NCBI RefSeq assembly: GCF_035989285.1
Contig: NZ_CP108513.1
Span: 1,240,001 to 1,304,000, forward strand
DNA from: Streptomyces sp. NBC_01235
GTDB taxonomy: Bacteria; Actinomycetota; Actinomycetes; Streptomycetales; Streptomycetaceae
DNA: 64,000 bases
Direction: 5' to 3'
Position 1 is the stretch's first letter. Each line of letters opens with the position of its first letter. The notes beneath the pieces were generated by a model, which saw nothing but the letters and a program-made list of their open reading frames with translations, did no database searches and had not been told where the DNA came from. The translations under genes were made by a program, and so were the position numbers. Shown here piece by piece: positions 57,915-64,000 of the stretch.

Positions 57915-59082
57915 TTCCTCCCCTCGCGAACGAGGCGGATTCCTACGGCTCGCGCCGAGGGGTCTTCTGCTTCGTCGCCGACTGCCCGCCCGGAGTTCTC
58001 CGTTGAGGTCTTACACCGGCTCCACAGACAGACACCGCCGGCCCGGCGGCCAGAAGGTTGTTCGCCGCGTTCACGTCCCGGTCGTGGGTCGTTCCGCAGT
58101 TGTCGCACGTCCAGGTGCGGACGTTGAGCGGCATCCTCTCAGCGAGGGTGCCGCACGCGGAGCACAGCTCGGAGGAGGGGAAGAAGCGGTCGACCGCGAT
58201 CACTTCCCGCCCGTACCAGGCGGACTTGTACTCCAGCATGTTCCGGAACTGCGCCCATGCCGCGTCGCCGATGGCGCGGGCCAGTCTCCGGTTCTTGACC
58301 ATGTTGCGCACGGTCAGGTCCTCGATCACGATCGTTTGGTTTTCACGAACGAGTCGGGTGGTCAGCTTGTGCAGATGGTCCCGGCGGCGGTCGGTGATCC
58401 GCGCGTGGATCCTCGCGACCCTGGTCCGGGCCTTCCTGCCGTTGACTCCGTCGCCCTTCGCCTTGCGGGCAAGACTGCGTTGGGCCTTGGCCAGGCGGGT
58501 GCGGTCCCGGCGCTCATGCCGGGGGTTGGCGATCTTCTCGCCGGTGGAGAGGGTCAGCAGGTGGTCCAGGCCGACGTCGACCCCGACCGCCGCATCCGTG
58601 GCCGCAAGCGGCACCACGGTCGGGTCCTCGCACAGCAGGGAGACGAACCAGCGGCCCGCGCCGTCCTGCGACACCGTCACCGTCGAGGGCACCGTCCCCT
58701 CAGGCAGAGGCCGCGACCACACGATGTCCAGCGGGCCGGACATCTTCGCCGGCGTCAGCTTCCCGTCCCGGTACCGGAACGCACTGGACGTGTACTCGGC
58801 CGACCTGCGCGACTTCTTCCGCGACTTGAAACGCGGGTACCTGGCCCGCTTGGCGAAGAAGCTGGTGAACGCGCTCTGCAGGTGCCGCAGTGTCTGTTGG
58901 AGCGGCACCGACGACACCTCGCCCAGGAACGCCAGTTCCTCGGTCTTCTGCCACGCGGTCAGCAGGGCCGAGGTCTGGTTGTAGTTGACCCGCTCCTGCC
59001 GCGCCCAGGCCTCGGTGCGGGCGGCGAGCGCCAGGTTGTAGACCTTCCGCACGCGTCCGAACGTGCGCGACAGCTCGGCTGC
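57915..59082 (-). mobile_element. IS200/IS605-family TnpB element, left end missing
   Basis: The element consists of a tnpB gene and a recognisable right end (TTGACTTCCTCCC with a hairpin, 57,909-57,935). There is no tnpA. The left boundary is a junction near 59,082 where TnpB similarity stops and sugar-permease coding sequence begins on the other strand, so the left end was probably lost in a deletion. Confidence 0.7.
57922..57935 (-). ncRNA. Right-end hairpin, candidate part of omega/re-RNA
   Basis: On the minus strand CCTCG-TTCG-CGAGG forms a 5-bp stem with a UUCG tetraloop just past the tnpB stop. In IS200/IS605 elements the guide RNA spans the 3' end of tnpB and this right end, with the guide taken from the flanking sequence (here below 57,909). 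Only the hairpin is directly visible. Confidence 0.45.
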
Positions 59083-59097
59083 CTCAACAACTGGCAT
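57943..59097 (-). CDS. tnpB: TnpB RNA-guided nuclease, N-terminally truncated
   Basis: The protein is 384 residues long. The RuvC catalytic residues are all present: Asp in GVDVGLDHLLTL, Glu in VIEDLTVRNMV and Asp in THDRDVNAANNLL. A four-Cys zinc finger (CSAC...CDNC) lies between the last two. Homology begins at ELSRTFGRVRKVYNLAL, so roughly the first 15-20 residues (the usual MxxRYxYRxxPT segment) are absent. The first residues MPVVEAA come from antisense of the permease remnant. The start at 59097 is therefore a makeshift start. The enzyme could be impaired in guide-RNA binding. No tnpA is present. Confidence 0.85.
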   Translation of the reverse strand: MPVVEAAELSRTFGRVRKVYNLALAARTEAWARQERVNYNQTSALLTAWQKTEELAFLGEVSSVPLQQTLRHLQSAFTSFFAKRARYPRFKSRKKSRRSAEYTSSAFRYRDGKLTPAKMSGPLDIVWSRPLPEGTVPSTVTVSQDGAGRWFVSLLCEDPTVVPLAATDAAVGVDVGLDHLLTLSTGEKIANPRHERRDRTRLAKAQRSLARKAKGDGVNGRKARTRVARIHARITDRRRDHLHKLTTRLVRENQTIVIEDLTVRNMVKNRRLARAIGDAAWAQFRNMLEYKSAWYGREVIAVDRFFPSSELCSACGTLAERMPLNVRTWTCDNCGTTHDRDVNAANNLLAAGPAVSVCGAGVRPQRRTPGGQSATKQKTPRREP

Positions 59098-59202
59098 CAC
59101 GTCTTCGCGTACGTCGTGGTGATGAGCCTGCCCATGGTCGCCGTGTTCCTCGTCGGCCGGCGAAAGATCGTGTCCGGAATCACCAGTGGAGCCGTCAAAT
59201 GA
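59083..59202 (+). pseudogene. C-terminal remnant of a sugar ABC-transporter permease
   Basis: The last ~40 codons of a MalG/CUT1-type permease remain: HVFAYVVVMSLPMVAVFLVG followed by RRKIVSGITSGAVK and a TGA at 59,200-59,202. This end (SGxTSGAVK) is characteristic of carbohydrate permeases. The upstream part of this permease, and presumably the first permease and the binding protein, are gone; sequence before 59,082 is tnpB. The GH39-like gene follows after 16 nt with a GGAGG, as in an intact operon. Confidence 0.8.
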
Positions 59203-59218
59203 CCGGAGGTCCAGCAGC

Positions 59219-61810
59219 GTGAGCCCCCGCACCGGTACGAGAACCCGTCGAACCCGTACGAGAACCGCCCTTGTCACCACCGCACTTGGAGTCACCGCCA
59301 TGGCAGGCACCCTTCCCGCAGCAGGCCCGGCGGCAGCCTCCCCCACTCTCGACTCCGCTCGAGCGGGAGGTACCCCCATCGACCCGCAGCGTCTCACCGT
59401 CGACCTCGCCGCCTCCGAAGGCCCGGTGCTGCTCGGCGCCAACGGCGCGCTGTACGGGCTCAGCGACGACGGTGTGCCCAGCGACGCCGCGCTGGAGCCG
59501 CTGAAGATCACCAGCATCTCGCAGAAGCCGGAGGGCGGCGCCCAGCACCCCAACGGGGACGCGCTCTCGGTCTCCCGGTCGTTCTTCCGCAACGGCGGCG
59601 GCGAGATCAACGTCATGATGCAGGACATCTACGCCAAGTGGCCGTACGAGGACCTCGGCATCGACGACTACCTCCCCAAGGTCGACAGAATCGTCAAGGA
59701 GGTGTCGGCCGACCCGAACAGCGACCGGTTCGTCTACATCCCGTTCAACGAGCCCGACTGGATCTGGTACAACATCGGCGTCGCCGACCAGGCGCAGTAC
59801 GAGGTCAACCGCGACCGGTTCTTCAAGGACTGGAAGACGGTGTACCAGCGCATCCGCGCCATCGATCCCGACGCGAGGATCGCCGGCCCCAACGAGACGG
59901 GCTACCACACCCGGCTGATGACCGACTTCCTCGCCTTCGCCAAGCGGGAGAACGTCCTGCCCCAGGTGCTGACCTGGCACGAGTTGAGCTCGGGCTCGTT
60001 GCGCGACTTCCAGGGCCACTACGACAACTACCGTTCGATCGAGCGGCGGTTGGGCATAGCCCCGCTGAAGATCAGCATCGACGAGTACGCCAACCGCCGT
60101 GACCTGTCCGTGCCGGGCCAACTCGTGCAGTGGGTCTCGATGTTCGAGCGGAACAAGGTGTATGCCAACCAGGCCTACTGGGACGCCGCCGGCAACATGG
60201 ACGGCAATGTGGTGCGGACGAACATCCCCAACGGCGGCTGGTGGTTCTTCCGTTGGTACGCGGGACTGACCGGCGACACCGTCAAGGTCACCCCGCCGCA
60301 GGCCGACACCATCGACACCCTCCAGGGCCTGGCCTCCCTCGACACCTCACGCAGGCAGGCCCAGGTACTGCTCGGCGGCTCGGACGGCGACGCGGACGTC
60401 GTGGTGCGCAACGTCCCCCGGTCCGTCTTCGGCCGCACGGTCACCGCGACCGTCGCCGAGGCCGCCTGGTCCGGCTACGAGGGGCAGCACGCCGCCCCGC
60501 GGGTCCTCGCCCGTACGAAGCTCAAGGTGGCGGACGACGGTTCGGTGACCGTGCCCCTGCGCGGCGGGCACAAGATGTCCGCGTACCGGATCGTGCTCAC
60601 CCCGGGCGGCACCGGCACCCCGTCCGCCGCCACGGTCCCCTGGTCGGCGTCGTACGAGGCCGAGGACGCCGCCATCACCGGCGGCCAGGTCCACACACAG
60701 GGCACGGTGAGCAACGCCAACGGCTACGCGGCCTCCGGCACCAAGGACGTCGGCTCCCTCAACACCGCCGCCAGCAAAGTGGACTTCACGGTGACGGTCC
60801 CGGCGGACGGGACGTACGATCTGACGGTCCTGTACGGCAACCAGTCCGGCGCCCCCGCCACCCAGAAGCTGTCCGTCGACGGCGCGGCCCCGGTCACGGT
60901 GACGTATCCCTCCACGGAGAACTGGACCTACCGCGCCAAGAACGACCTCGGCGTGGAGTTGTCGGCCGGCACCCATGTGCTGACGCTCGCCAAGGGCGAC
61001 GCCGAGGTCACCCTCGACCGCATCGACCTGACCGCGCGCACGAGCACCCCGTCGGCGTCGTACGAGGCGACGCTCGCGGACATCAGCGGCAGGCCGTCGT
61101 ACGACTACTCCTCCTCGGCCGGTGTGGGCACGGGCGCCCTCGTCCTGCGCCGGGGCGACAAGGCCGTGTTCGACGTGTACGCCCCGCGCGACGGCTACTA
61201 CACGGTGGTGCCGCGGTCCTCGGCGGCGGTGCAACTCGCTCTGCACGGCGAGAAGGTGACGGCGGCGCCGAGCAGGCCGCTGCGGCTCTACCTGGTGGCG
61301 GGAAACAACCGCGTGGCGCTGACCTCCGGACACGCGGCCGTCCGTTCCCTCGACGTCTCGGGCACGGGCTCGACCACCGGCACCCTCTCCTACGAGGCCG
61401 CGTCCGCCACCCTGGCGGGAGGGGCCAGGCTCGTCGACTCCGCCCACGCCTTCGGGGGCTCCTACATCGGCGATCTCGGCAACAGCCCTTCCAGCACCGC
61501 CCGGTTCACGGTGCACGCGCCCGACTCCGGCCGCTACATGCTGGTCGTGCACTACGCGCACAACGACCGCCGCGACAACGGCCACGCCTACAACACGGAC
61601 ATCATGTCCCGTACGGCGGACATCACGGTCGGCACCGGAGCACCACGGAACGTCACCTTCAAGAACACCTGGAGCGAGCACGACTACTGGACCCTGGGCG
61701 TCCCCGTCGACCTCAAGAAGGGCGCCAACAGCGTGACCTTCGCGAACGCGAGCGCCTGGGCCCCGAACATCGACCGCATCGAACTGGGCCGCGTCGTCCG
61801 TCAGTCGTAG
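59219..61810 (+). CDS. Secreted GH39-like glycoside hydrolase with CBM35-type modules
   Basis: The 863-aa exported protein has a signal peptide (RTRTALVTTALGVTAMAG) whose mature start contains an in-frame palindromic repeat. A clan GH-A barrel follows, with acid/base E178 in FNEPDWIWYN and nucleophile E289 in ISIDEYANR. Next come a small beta domain, a CBM6/35-like module (about residues 475-610, SYEAEDAAITGGQ to VTLDRIDL) and a second C-terminal module (LSYEAASATLAGGARLV to NIDRIELG). GH39-like enzymes act on xylosides, arabinosides or uronides. The GTG at 59219 is chosen for GGAGG nine bases upstream. It was probably the last gene of the lost transporter operon. Confidence 0.83.
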   Translation: MSPRTGTRTRRTRTRTALVTTALGVTAMAGTLPAAGPAAASPTLDSARAGGTPIDPQRLTVDLAASEGPVLLGANGALYGLSDDGVPSDAALEPLKITSISQKPEGGAQHPNGDALSVSRSFFRNGGGEINVMMQDIYAKWPYEDLGIDDYLPKVDRIVKEVSADPNSDRFVYIPFNEPDWIWYNIGVADQAQYEVNRDRFFKDWKTVYQRIRAIDPDARIAGPNETGYHTRLMTDFLAFAKRENVLPQVLTWHELSSGSLRDFQGHYDNYRSIERRLGIAPLKISIDEYANRRDLSVPGQLVQWVSMFERNKVYANQAYWDAAGNMDGNVVRTNIPNGGWWFFRWYAGLTGDTVKVTPPQADTIDTLQGLASLDTSRRQAQVLLGGSDGDADVVVRNVPRSVFGRTVTATVAEAAWSGYEGQHAAPRVLARTKLKVADDGSVTVPLRGGHKMSAYRIVLTPGGTGTPSAATVPWSASYEAEDAAITGGQVHTQGTVSNANGYAASGTKDVGSLNTAASKVDFTVTVPADGTYDLTVLYGNQSGAPATQKLSVDGAAPVTVTYPSTENWTYRAKNDLGVELSAGTHVLTLAKGDAEVTLDRIDLTARTSTPSASYEATLADISGRPSYDYSSSAGVGTGALVLRRGDKAVFDVYAPRDGYYTVVPRSSAAVQLALHGEKVTAAPSRPLRLYLVAGNNRVALTSGHAAVRSLDVSGTGSTTGTLSYEAASATLAGGARLVDSAHAFGGSYIGDLGNSPSSTARFTVHAPDSGRYMLVVHYAHNDRRDNGHAYNTDIMSRTADITVGTGAPRNVTFKNTWSEHDYWTLGVPVDLKKGANSVTFANASAWAPNIDRIELGRVVRQS
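59338..59380. repeat. Dispersed imperfect palindromic repeat, copy 2
   Basis: CTCCCCCACTCTCG, a variable ACTC block, then CGCTCGAGCGGGAGGTACC and CCCA. It closely matches copy 1 at 12,764. It is in frame between the signal peptide and catalytic domain of the GH39-like enzyme and encodes SPTLDSARAGGTP. Confidence 0.75.
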
Positions 61811-61826
61811 CCCGACGCACGCCGGT

Positions 61827-61857
61827 ACCTCGGGGCGCCCGATGTGCGTCCCGAGGT
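61827..61857. terminator. Hairpin terminator candidate
   Basis: An 8-bp stem ACCTCGGG / CCCGAGGT with a 15-nt loop between the convergent GH39-like and P450 genes. Confidence 0.5.
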
Positions 61858-63266
61858 CAGCGGCCGACGCCGATGAGTCCCGTCAGATAGCGCCACAGCG
61901 ACGAGCGCTGCCGGACGGCCGGGTCCGGCAGCACCGCCCCCGCCGACTCGGCCGGCTCCGCGCCCGGGGTGTGCGCCGACGGCTGCTCCGGCATCGCGGC
62001 CAGTTCGTACCGTACGGGCAGCGAGCGCAGGCCCCGCATGAAGGGCGAGGAACGCCACGGCAGTTGGTCGACGGGGAGGGCGAGGTCCAGGTGGGAGAAC
62101 CGCTCGAACAGCCGGCCCACGCCGACCGCCGCGACCGTCGAGGCGAGTTCGCGCGCCGGGCACTGACGGCGGCCCGCACCCCACGACAGGTGTGCCCGGG
62201 TACTGACCGTGGTGCTCGGACACACGTTGTCGGCGAAGAGCGGGTCGGCGTGCGCCGCCGCGGAGGAGACCCACACCGGATCGCCCGCCCGGATGGTGTA
62301 GTTGCCGAGCGGGGTGTCCTTGGCCGCGAAGCGCGGCACGAAGTTCACCAGCGGCGGCTTGCGCATGACCACCCGGTTCATGCTCTCCCTGACCATCCCG
62401 GCGGACAGACTGGCACGCACGCCGCCCTCGCCCGAGATGACCTCGACCACCGTGTTGGAGATGAGGATGCCGACGTGGTCGGAGGTCATGCCCAGCAGCA
62501 TGAACAGCTCACGGGCCAGCTCGTCGAGCGTGAGCTCGGGGTGCGCGGCCAGCAGGTAGGAGGGAAAGTCGTCGCCCGGCTTCTCCAGCTTCACCGCCGC
62601 GAGTTCCGCCAGCGCCGCCAGCAGCCGCTCCAGGGCGGGCTCCGCGTCCGGACCGGCGTCCAGCACCCGCCACATGTCCATCAGCGCGTCGTCGCCCTGG
62701 GAACCGGGGAAGCCGAGCAGATGGCTGGCCACCATCAGCGGCAGCGGACGGGAGAACTGGGCGGACAGGTCCGCAAGACCCGTACCGCCGGCCTGCCCCA
62801 CCAGGCTGATCAGTTCGTCGGCGTAGGCGGTGACGGCCGTCTTCAGCCTCTTCGCCTGGGGGTGACGCGGGTCCTGGAACGGTTTGAGAGCCGCGTCCCA
62901 CGCCGTCCGCAACGGCCGGTAGCCCGGCCCGCCCTGGATCAGCACATGATTGACCTCGAGGGACGGCCCGAGCGGCCAGTCGGCCGGCACCCGGCCCTCC
63001 GAGCGGGCCCGCCAGTTCTCCAGCCCCTTCGGCCACCCGGCGTCGTCCTGGAGCACCTCGAGCGCCTCGCGATAGCCGAGGACCAACCACGCAGGCACAC
63101 CCAGCAGATCGACCGGCGCGACCGGGCCGTGCCGCTGCCGCAGCCTCTCGTAGACGAGTGAGGGGCGTGTCTCGTAGTCCCGGGTCAGCAGCGGTTCGGG
63201 AGTCATCGTTTCCAACCGCGCGCCGTCCAGGTCCACGGATCCGCCGTCGCCCACCTGGGATTCCAT
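61857..63266 (-). CDS. Cytochrome P450 (divergent I-helix)
   Basis: The 469-aa P450 has the heme motif LSWGAGRRQCPARELA, with Trp for the usual Phe, and a Pro after the cysteine. The I-helix reads LLGMTSDHVGILI instead of AGxxT, lacking the normal acid-alcohol pair, so oxygen activation may differ. The C-terminus extends ~60 residues beyond the heme domain. P450s of this form are often linked to conservons in streptomycetes; no conservon genes are present here. The ATG at 63266 is chosen for GGAGGGG upstream; an ATG at 63302 is in frame but has no ribosome site. Substrate unknown. Confidence 0.88.
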   Translation of the reverse strand: MESQVGDGGSVDLDGARLETMTPEPLLTRDYETRPSLVYERLRQRHGPVAPVDLLGVPAWLVLGYREALEVLQDDAGWPKGLENWRARSEGRVPADWPLGPSLEVNHVLIQGGPGYRPLRTAWDAALKPFQDPRHPQAKRLKTAVTAYADELISLVGQAGGTGLADLSAQFSRPLPLMVASHLLGFPGSQGDDALMDMWRVLDAGPDAEPALERLLAALAELAAVKLEKPGDDFPSYLLAAHPELTLDELARELFMLLGMTSDHVGILISNTVVEVISGEGGVRASLSAGMVRESMNRVVMRKPPLVNFVPRFAAKDTPLGNYTIRAGDPVWVSSAAAHADPLFADNVCPSTTVSTRAHLSWGAGRRQCPARELASTVAAVGVGRLFERFSHLDLALPVDQLPWRSSPFMRGLRSLPVRYELAAMPEQPSAHTPGAEPAESAGAVLPDPAVRQRSSLWRYLTGLIGVGR

Positions 63267-63416
63267 GCTTTGCCGCCCCTCCGACACTCCCCGTACCGGC
63301 ATGTCTTCATTCGGTAGCCGGAACCCGGGGGGACCCTATCTCAGTCCCGGCCAACGGTGAACGACGGGGCAGGGGTCGGGGAAAACCGGGGCCCGGTGAG
63401 CTTCTACAGTGCGGGT

Positions 63417-63638
63417 ATGGAGATCAGGTGCTCTCAATGCCAGGGGTTCGACCTGGAGCCGGGGTTCGTCGAGGACTCCGGCGACCACTCCCGGGGGTAC
63501 GCGCGGTGGATCCCCGGGCCCCTGCAACGCGGGGTTCTGGGCGGAGCCAAGCGCTTCGGCCGGCCGCGCTTCCAGATTGACGCCCACCGCTGCCGTGCCT
63601 GCGGCCACTTGGAGCTCTTCGCTCCGCACGAGGTGTGA
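63417..63638 (+). CDS. Small zinc-ribbon protein
   Basis: The 73-aa protein has two CxxC knuckles, IRCSQCQG near the N-terminus and HRCRACGH near the C-terminus, forming a zinc ribbon. Between them is a basic loop (GPLQRGVLGGAKRFGRPRFQ). It resembles small conserved actinobacterial proteins of unknown function, possibly nucleic-acid or protein binding. The ATG at 63417 leads straight into the fold; an upstream in-frame ATG at 63357 would add 20 non-conserved residues. It is divergent from the P450 with about 150 bp between. Confidence 0.75.
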   Translation: MEIRCSQCQGFDLEPGFVEDSGDHSRGYARWIPGPLQRGVLGGAKRFGRPRFQIDAHRCRACGHLELFAPHEV

Positions 63639-63723
63639 CGGGGCCGGCTGCATCGCCTCGCCCCGTCACCCGGCGCACCGCCTCGGTGCAACGGCCACGG
63701 TCAGCCGTACAGAGGCCGTGGGG

Positions 63724-64000
63724 TCAGGCGGGTTGCGGAGTGAGGCGCTCGTGTCCCTTGCGGTCGTAGTACCTCGTCATCGCGAAGCCGAAGAGCAGGG
63801 CGAGGGCCGTGCCGATCGCGATCATGATCCAGGAGCGGGTGAGTCCGGCGTCCCCGCGGGCGTCGAAGAAGAGGATGGCGCGCACGCCGTCGCTGAGCTG
63901 GCGCATGGGCTCGAAGTGGGACAGGAAACGGTAGAAGTCGGGGATCGCCTGAAGCGGGACCGTGGCGCCCGAGGACGGCAGGCCCAGGACGATGAACACG
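63724..64000 (-). CDS. Membrane protein C-terminus, DUF3533/YhgE-Pip-like (partial)
   Basis: The frame is open to the right edge, so only the last ~91 residues are seen. They contain LGLPSSGATVPLQAIPDFYR, LSHFEPMRQLSDGVRAILFF, then a transmembrane helix (WIMIAIGTALALLFGFAMTR) and a short charged tail. This matches the C-terminal part of DUF3533/YhgE-Pip (ABC-2-like) membrane proteins that are often associated with TetR regulators and export. The N-terminus lies outside the window. Confidence 0.75.
   Translation of the reverse strand, partial: VFIVLGLPSSGATVPLQAIPDFYRFLSHFEPMRQLSDGVRAILFFDARGDAGLTRSWIMIAIGTALALLFGFAMTRYYDRKGHERLTPQPA

Overview
This window is chromosomal DNA from a high-GC actinomycete, almost certainly a Streptomyces or close relative. 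It shows about 70% GC, third-position GC bias, frequent GTG/TTG starts, ATGA/GTGA gene overlaps, Tat-type secreted glycosidases and typical Streptomyces families (DUF5997, SAV-type P450s, conserved zinc-ribbon and DinB proteins). No rRNA, tRNA or CRISPR array was seen.

Region 1 (1-13,560, all on the minus strand) is a compact biosynthetic operon of at least 13 genes read right to left, most joined by 4-nt overlaps. GriI- and GriH-like enzymes should make 3-amino-4-hydroxybenzoate (3,4-AHBA). An AMP ligase, two carrier proteins, a ketosynthase and a short chain-length-factor-like partner should load and extend it. A CreE-like monooxygenase and CreD-like lyase should make nitrite from aspartate. 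A second AMP ligase is a good candidate for the diazotase that joins nitrite to the aryl amine. A DUF6125-like protein, an NAD-dependent epimerase-fold protein and a DHA2 exporter complete the set. The combination points to a diazo, azo or diazotisation/deamination aromatic product. An MHS transporter (14,008) lies divergently across a 447-bp control region.

Region 2 (15.4-22.5 kb) holds ordinary accessory and housekeeping genes: an Lrp regulator, a GH127 arabinofuranosidase with an inserted LamG domain, an HTH-less LysR-like protein paired with DUF5997, an EamA transporter with a divergent LysR regulator, and a cold-shock-domain protein.

Region 3 (22.5-40.2 kb) is a catabolic island. It contains P450 + ferredoxin + ferredoxin reductase, three SDRs, a Baeyer-Villiger monooxygenase, a cyclase-family hydrolase, two SnoaL-like proteins, a fused E1 dehydrogenase, acyl-CoA dehydrogenase, enoyl-CoA hydratase, a zinc alcohol dehydrogenase, an acyl-CoA ligase and a TetR regulator. 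A shared operator-like motif overlaps the likely -10 of four transcription units, which suggests one regulon. The logic (hydroxylate, oxidise to ketone, insert oxygen, open lactone, CoA-activate, beta-oxidise) fits breakdown of an alicyclic or terpenoid compound.

Region 4 (40.3-53.2 kb) is a five-gene overlapping operon of the MoxR/VWA/SWIM type, resembling E. coli yehI-yehL-yehM-yehP-yehQ, but with the YehM-like and YehP-like parts fused in one 1,346-aa protein. A DinB-family gene follows.

Region 5 (53.8-64 kb) is a decayed carbohydrate-utilisation region. It has a chimeric GH63/alpha-amylase pseudogene, a GH36 alpha-galactosidase, and a LacI repressor with two perfect operators. A TnpB element lies where sugar ABC-transporter genes are expected, and only the last ~40 codons of a permease remain. 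A secreted GH39-like enzyme, a P450, a zinc-ribbon protein and a truncated membrane protein follow.
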